From an uncultured Clostridia bacterium (GTDB lineage Bacteria > Bacillota > Clostridia > Oscillospirales > Ruminococcaceae): 6,344 bases of DNA. The notes beneath the pieces are model-generated. The model saw only the letters and a program-made list of their open reading frames with translations, was not told the DNA's origin and did no database searches. The stretch lies in contig CANRPG010000122.1 in assembly GCA_947632425.1 (NCBI GenBank), positions 1 through 6,344 on the forward strand, given 5' to 3'. Positions 5,757 to 6,344 of this stretch are shown here, piece after piece (the stretch's first letter is position 1; each line of letters starts with the position of its first letter). Made by a program: the position numbers and the translations under genes.

Positions 5757-5763
5757 TGTCCTC

Positions 5764-5796
5764 ATTGTGAAATAGTCCACCGGACTATTTCACAAT
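5764..5796. repeat. ACC-loop hairpin in E2
   Basis: ATTGTGAAATAGTCC (5764-5778) pairs perfectly over 15 bp with 5782-5796 around ACC and is followed by TCACCT. It is homologous in position, loop and flank to 1538-1568. Five of the 14 comparable pairs differ, each with the matching change in the other arm. Confidence 0.88.
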
Positions 5797-5821
5797 TCAC
5801 CTTTTTCGGAGCGCACGTTGT

Positions 5822-5924
5822 GTTTTCGGGGGCGCTGCCCCCAAACCCCCGCAAGCCTTTTGAAAAAGGCTTGACCGAAAACTTTTCCGTTCTTGACAGG
5901 GCTTAAAACTTTTGTGTGCTGTGG
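5822..5924. repeat. Conserved right-hand module of the repeat family (E2 copy)
   Basis: This is the gapless counterpart of 1595-1697. GTTTTC (5822-5827) with GAAAAC (5877-5882) encloses GGGGGC/GCCCCC (5828-5842, GCT loop) and AAGCCTTTT/AAAAGGCTT (5853-5872). It is the most conserved internal part of the family. Confidence 0.85.
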
Positions 5925-5961
5925 CGGTCAACGTGTGCGCTCCTGCGCCGCGCGTAAGCGC
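5920..5961 (-). repeat. Right terminal inverted repeat of E2
   Basis: It is the reverse complement of 5308-5349 at 41 of 42 positions. It directly abuts the conserved module, without the extra 24 bases found in E1. Confidence 0.92.
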
Positions 5962-5977
5962 AAATATAATTAACCAC

Positions 5978-6013
5978 AAAAAAAGCACATCATTTCGCGA
6001 TGTGCTCTTTTTT
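5978..6013 (-). terminator. Bidirectional intrinsic terminator after the dCMP deaminase gene
   Basis: AGCACATC (5984-5991) pairs with GATGTGCT (5999-6006) around a 7-nt loop. A seven-A run precedes it (5978-5984) and a six-T run follows (6008-6013). Read on the - strand it ends the deaminase transcript 15 nt after its stop codon. Read on the + strand it would block transcription coming from E2. Confidence 0.85.
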
Positions 6014-6027
6014 ATGTACAGAAAACC

Positions 6028-6344
6028 TTACAGCTCTATCGAGAACGTTCTGCCGGTGGGGGTGTATTTTGTGTACTTTATGCCCACCATGTCGAACATC
6101 TTTTTTGAGGCGACTACGCTGTCTGAGCCTGCGTACTTGTCATCGCCGTATACTATCTCTTTTATGCCGCACTGTATTATAGCTTTGGCGCATTCGTTGC
6201 AGGGGAAAAGCGTAACATACAGTTTTGCGCCCTCGAGAGAGCCCGTAGAGCGGTTGAGTATTGCGTTCAGCTCCGCGTGGCAGACATAGGGGTACTTTGT
6301 ATCAAGGTTCTCGCCCTCTCGCTCCCACGGCATATCGTCGTCGC
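6028..6344 (-). CDS. Deoxycytidylate (dCMP) deaminase, C-terminal part (5' end cut by window)
   Basis: It deaminates dCMP to dUMP, supplying thymidylate synthesis in the cytoplasm. About 104 residues are visible. The frame is still open at the window edge (DDD before MPWEREGE), so the ATG at 6333 is internal and the start lies outside. TKYPYVCHAELNAILN is the dCMP-deaminase form of the zinc motif, with ligand His (6277-6279) and catalytic Glu (6271-6273). FPCNEC supplies the two zinc Cys (6199-6201 and 6190-6192). The tail GIKYTKYTPTGRTFSIEL fits the family C-terminus. A comEB-like competence-locus gene is a homologous possibility, but the neighbours here do not support that. It is convergent to the acc operon and followed by its own terminator. 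Confidence 0.93.
   Translation of the reverse strand, partial: DDDMPWEREGENLDTKYPYVCHAELNAILNRSTGSLEGAKLYVTLFPCNECAKAIIQCGIKEIVYGDDKYAGSDSVVASKKMFDMVGIKYTKYTPTGRTFSIEL

Larger units (their letters stand above)
5308..5961. mobile_element. MITE-like hairpin-rich repeat, copy E2, downstream of the acc operon
   Basis: This 654-bp segment is bounded by 42-bp terminal inverted repeats with one mismatch. It belongs to the same family as 1345-1762: the terminal cores are 24-25/25 identical, and the right-hand 103-bp module differs at about 8 sites. It contains at least eight hairpins: 5368-5390, 5423-5503, 5649-5670, 5671-5691, 5693-5736, 5739-5756, 5764-5796 and the 5822-5882 module. The left part (about 5350-5625) has no clear match in E1. 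TATAAT occurs just outside both ends (5298-5303 and 5965-5970, offset 4 and 3 nt), a possible but unproven target duplication. No gene is supported inside. It lies in a convergent intergenic region between two terminators, a location where insertion should be tolerated. Confidence 0.82.

Noticed and set aside
5691..5906. 71-codon open frame inside E2
   Set aside because: It is composed of hairpin arms and the conserved noncoding module, and the frame is not kept in E1.
1304..6027. CRISPR array, tRNA or rRNA in the gaps
   Set aside because: Repeats are inverted pairs with variable stems rather than regularly spaced direct repeats, and no cloverleaf or rRNA-like sequence was recognised.
5912..6289. 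125-codon + strand open frame at the right side
   Set aside because: It is antisense to the well-supported dCMP deaminase and crosses a terminator and the E2 end.

Overview
The window holds most of an acetyl-CoA carboxylase (ACC) operon and its surroundings from what is probably a gut or rumen Clostridia bacterium of the Ruminococcaceae type. That placement is inferred from the protein style (short AccA, separate AccD with a zinc ribbon, AccC with a shortened loop), moderate G+C, AGGA/GGTGA-type ribosome binding sites and intergenic repeats. It is not a database result.

Layout, left to right: accC (biotin carboxylase, lacking only its first codons), a 522-nt gap filled mainly by a 418-bp hairpin-rich repeat (copy E1), then accD and accA (the two carboxyltransferase subunits) and an AMP-forming acyl-CoA synthetase of the medium-chain (MACS/ACSM) family, all on the + strand. 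A strong intrinsic terminator closes the operon at about 5178-5219. An 865-nt convergent intergenic region follows. It contains a 654-bp second repeat copy (E2) and a bidirectional terminator. The last gene, on the - strand and cut by the window edge, is a dCMP deaminase.

How the genes work together: AccC carboxylates biotin on the carrier AccB (presumably encoded just upstream), and AccD/AccA transfer the carboxyl group to acetyl-CoA to make malonyl-CoA for fatty acid synthesis. The adjacent acyl-CoA synthetase could supply acyl-CoA from free short, medium or branched acids, possibly as primers for the same pathway. The dCMP deaminase (dUMP supply for thymidylate) is a separate convergent unit.

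The unusual content is the pair of repeats. Both are bounded by terminal inverted repeats sharing a 25-bp core that is identical at all four ends except one base. Both carry the same about 103-bp right-hand module with about 8 differences. Between these lie arrays of near-perfect hairpins. At homologous positions the two copies keep the hairpin loops (ACC; TCTCTTGCA) but have different stem sequences, and every difference in one arm is matched in the other (5 of 14 pairs in one hairpin, 3 of 6 in another). Copy E2 carries three extra hairpins between them. This looks like a non-autonomous, MITE-like family whose hairpins are maintained for their structure. No transposase or protein-coding content is visible inside either copy.
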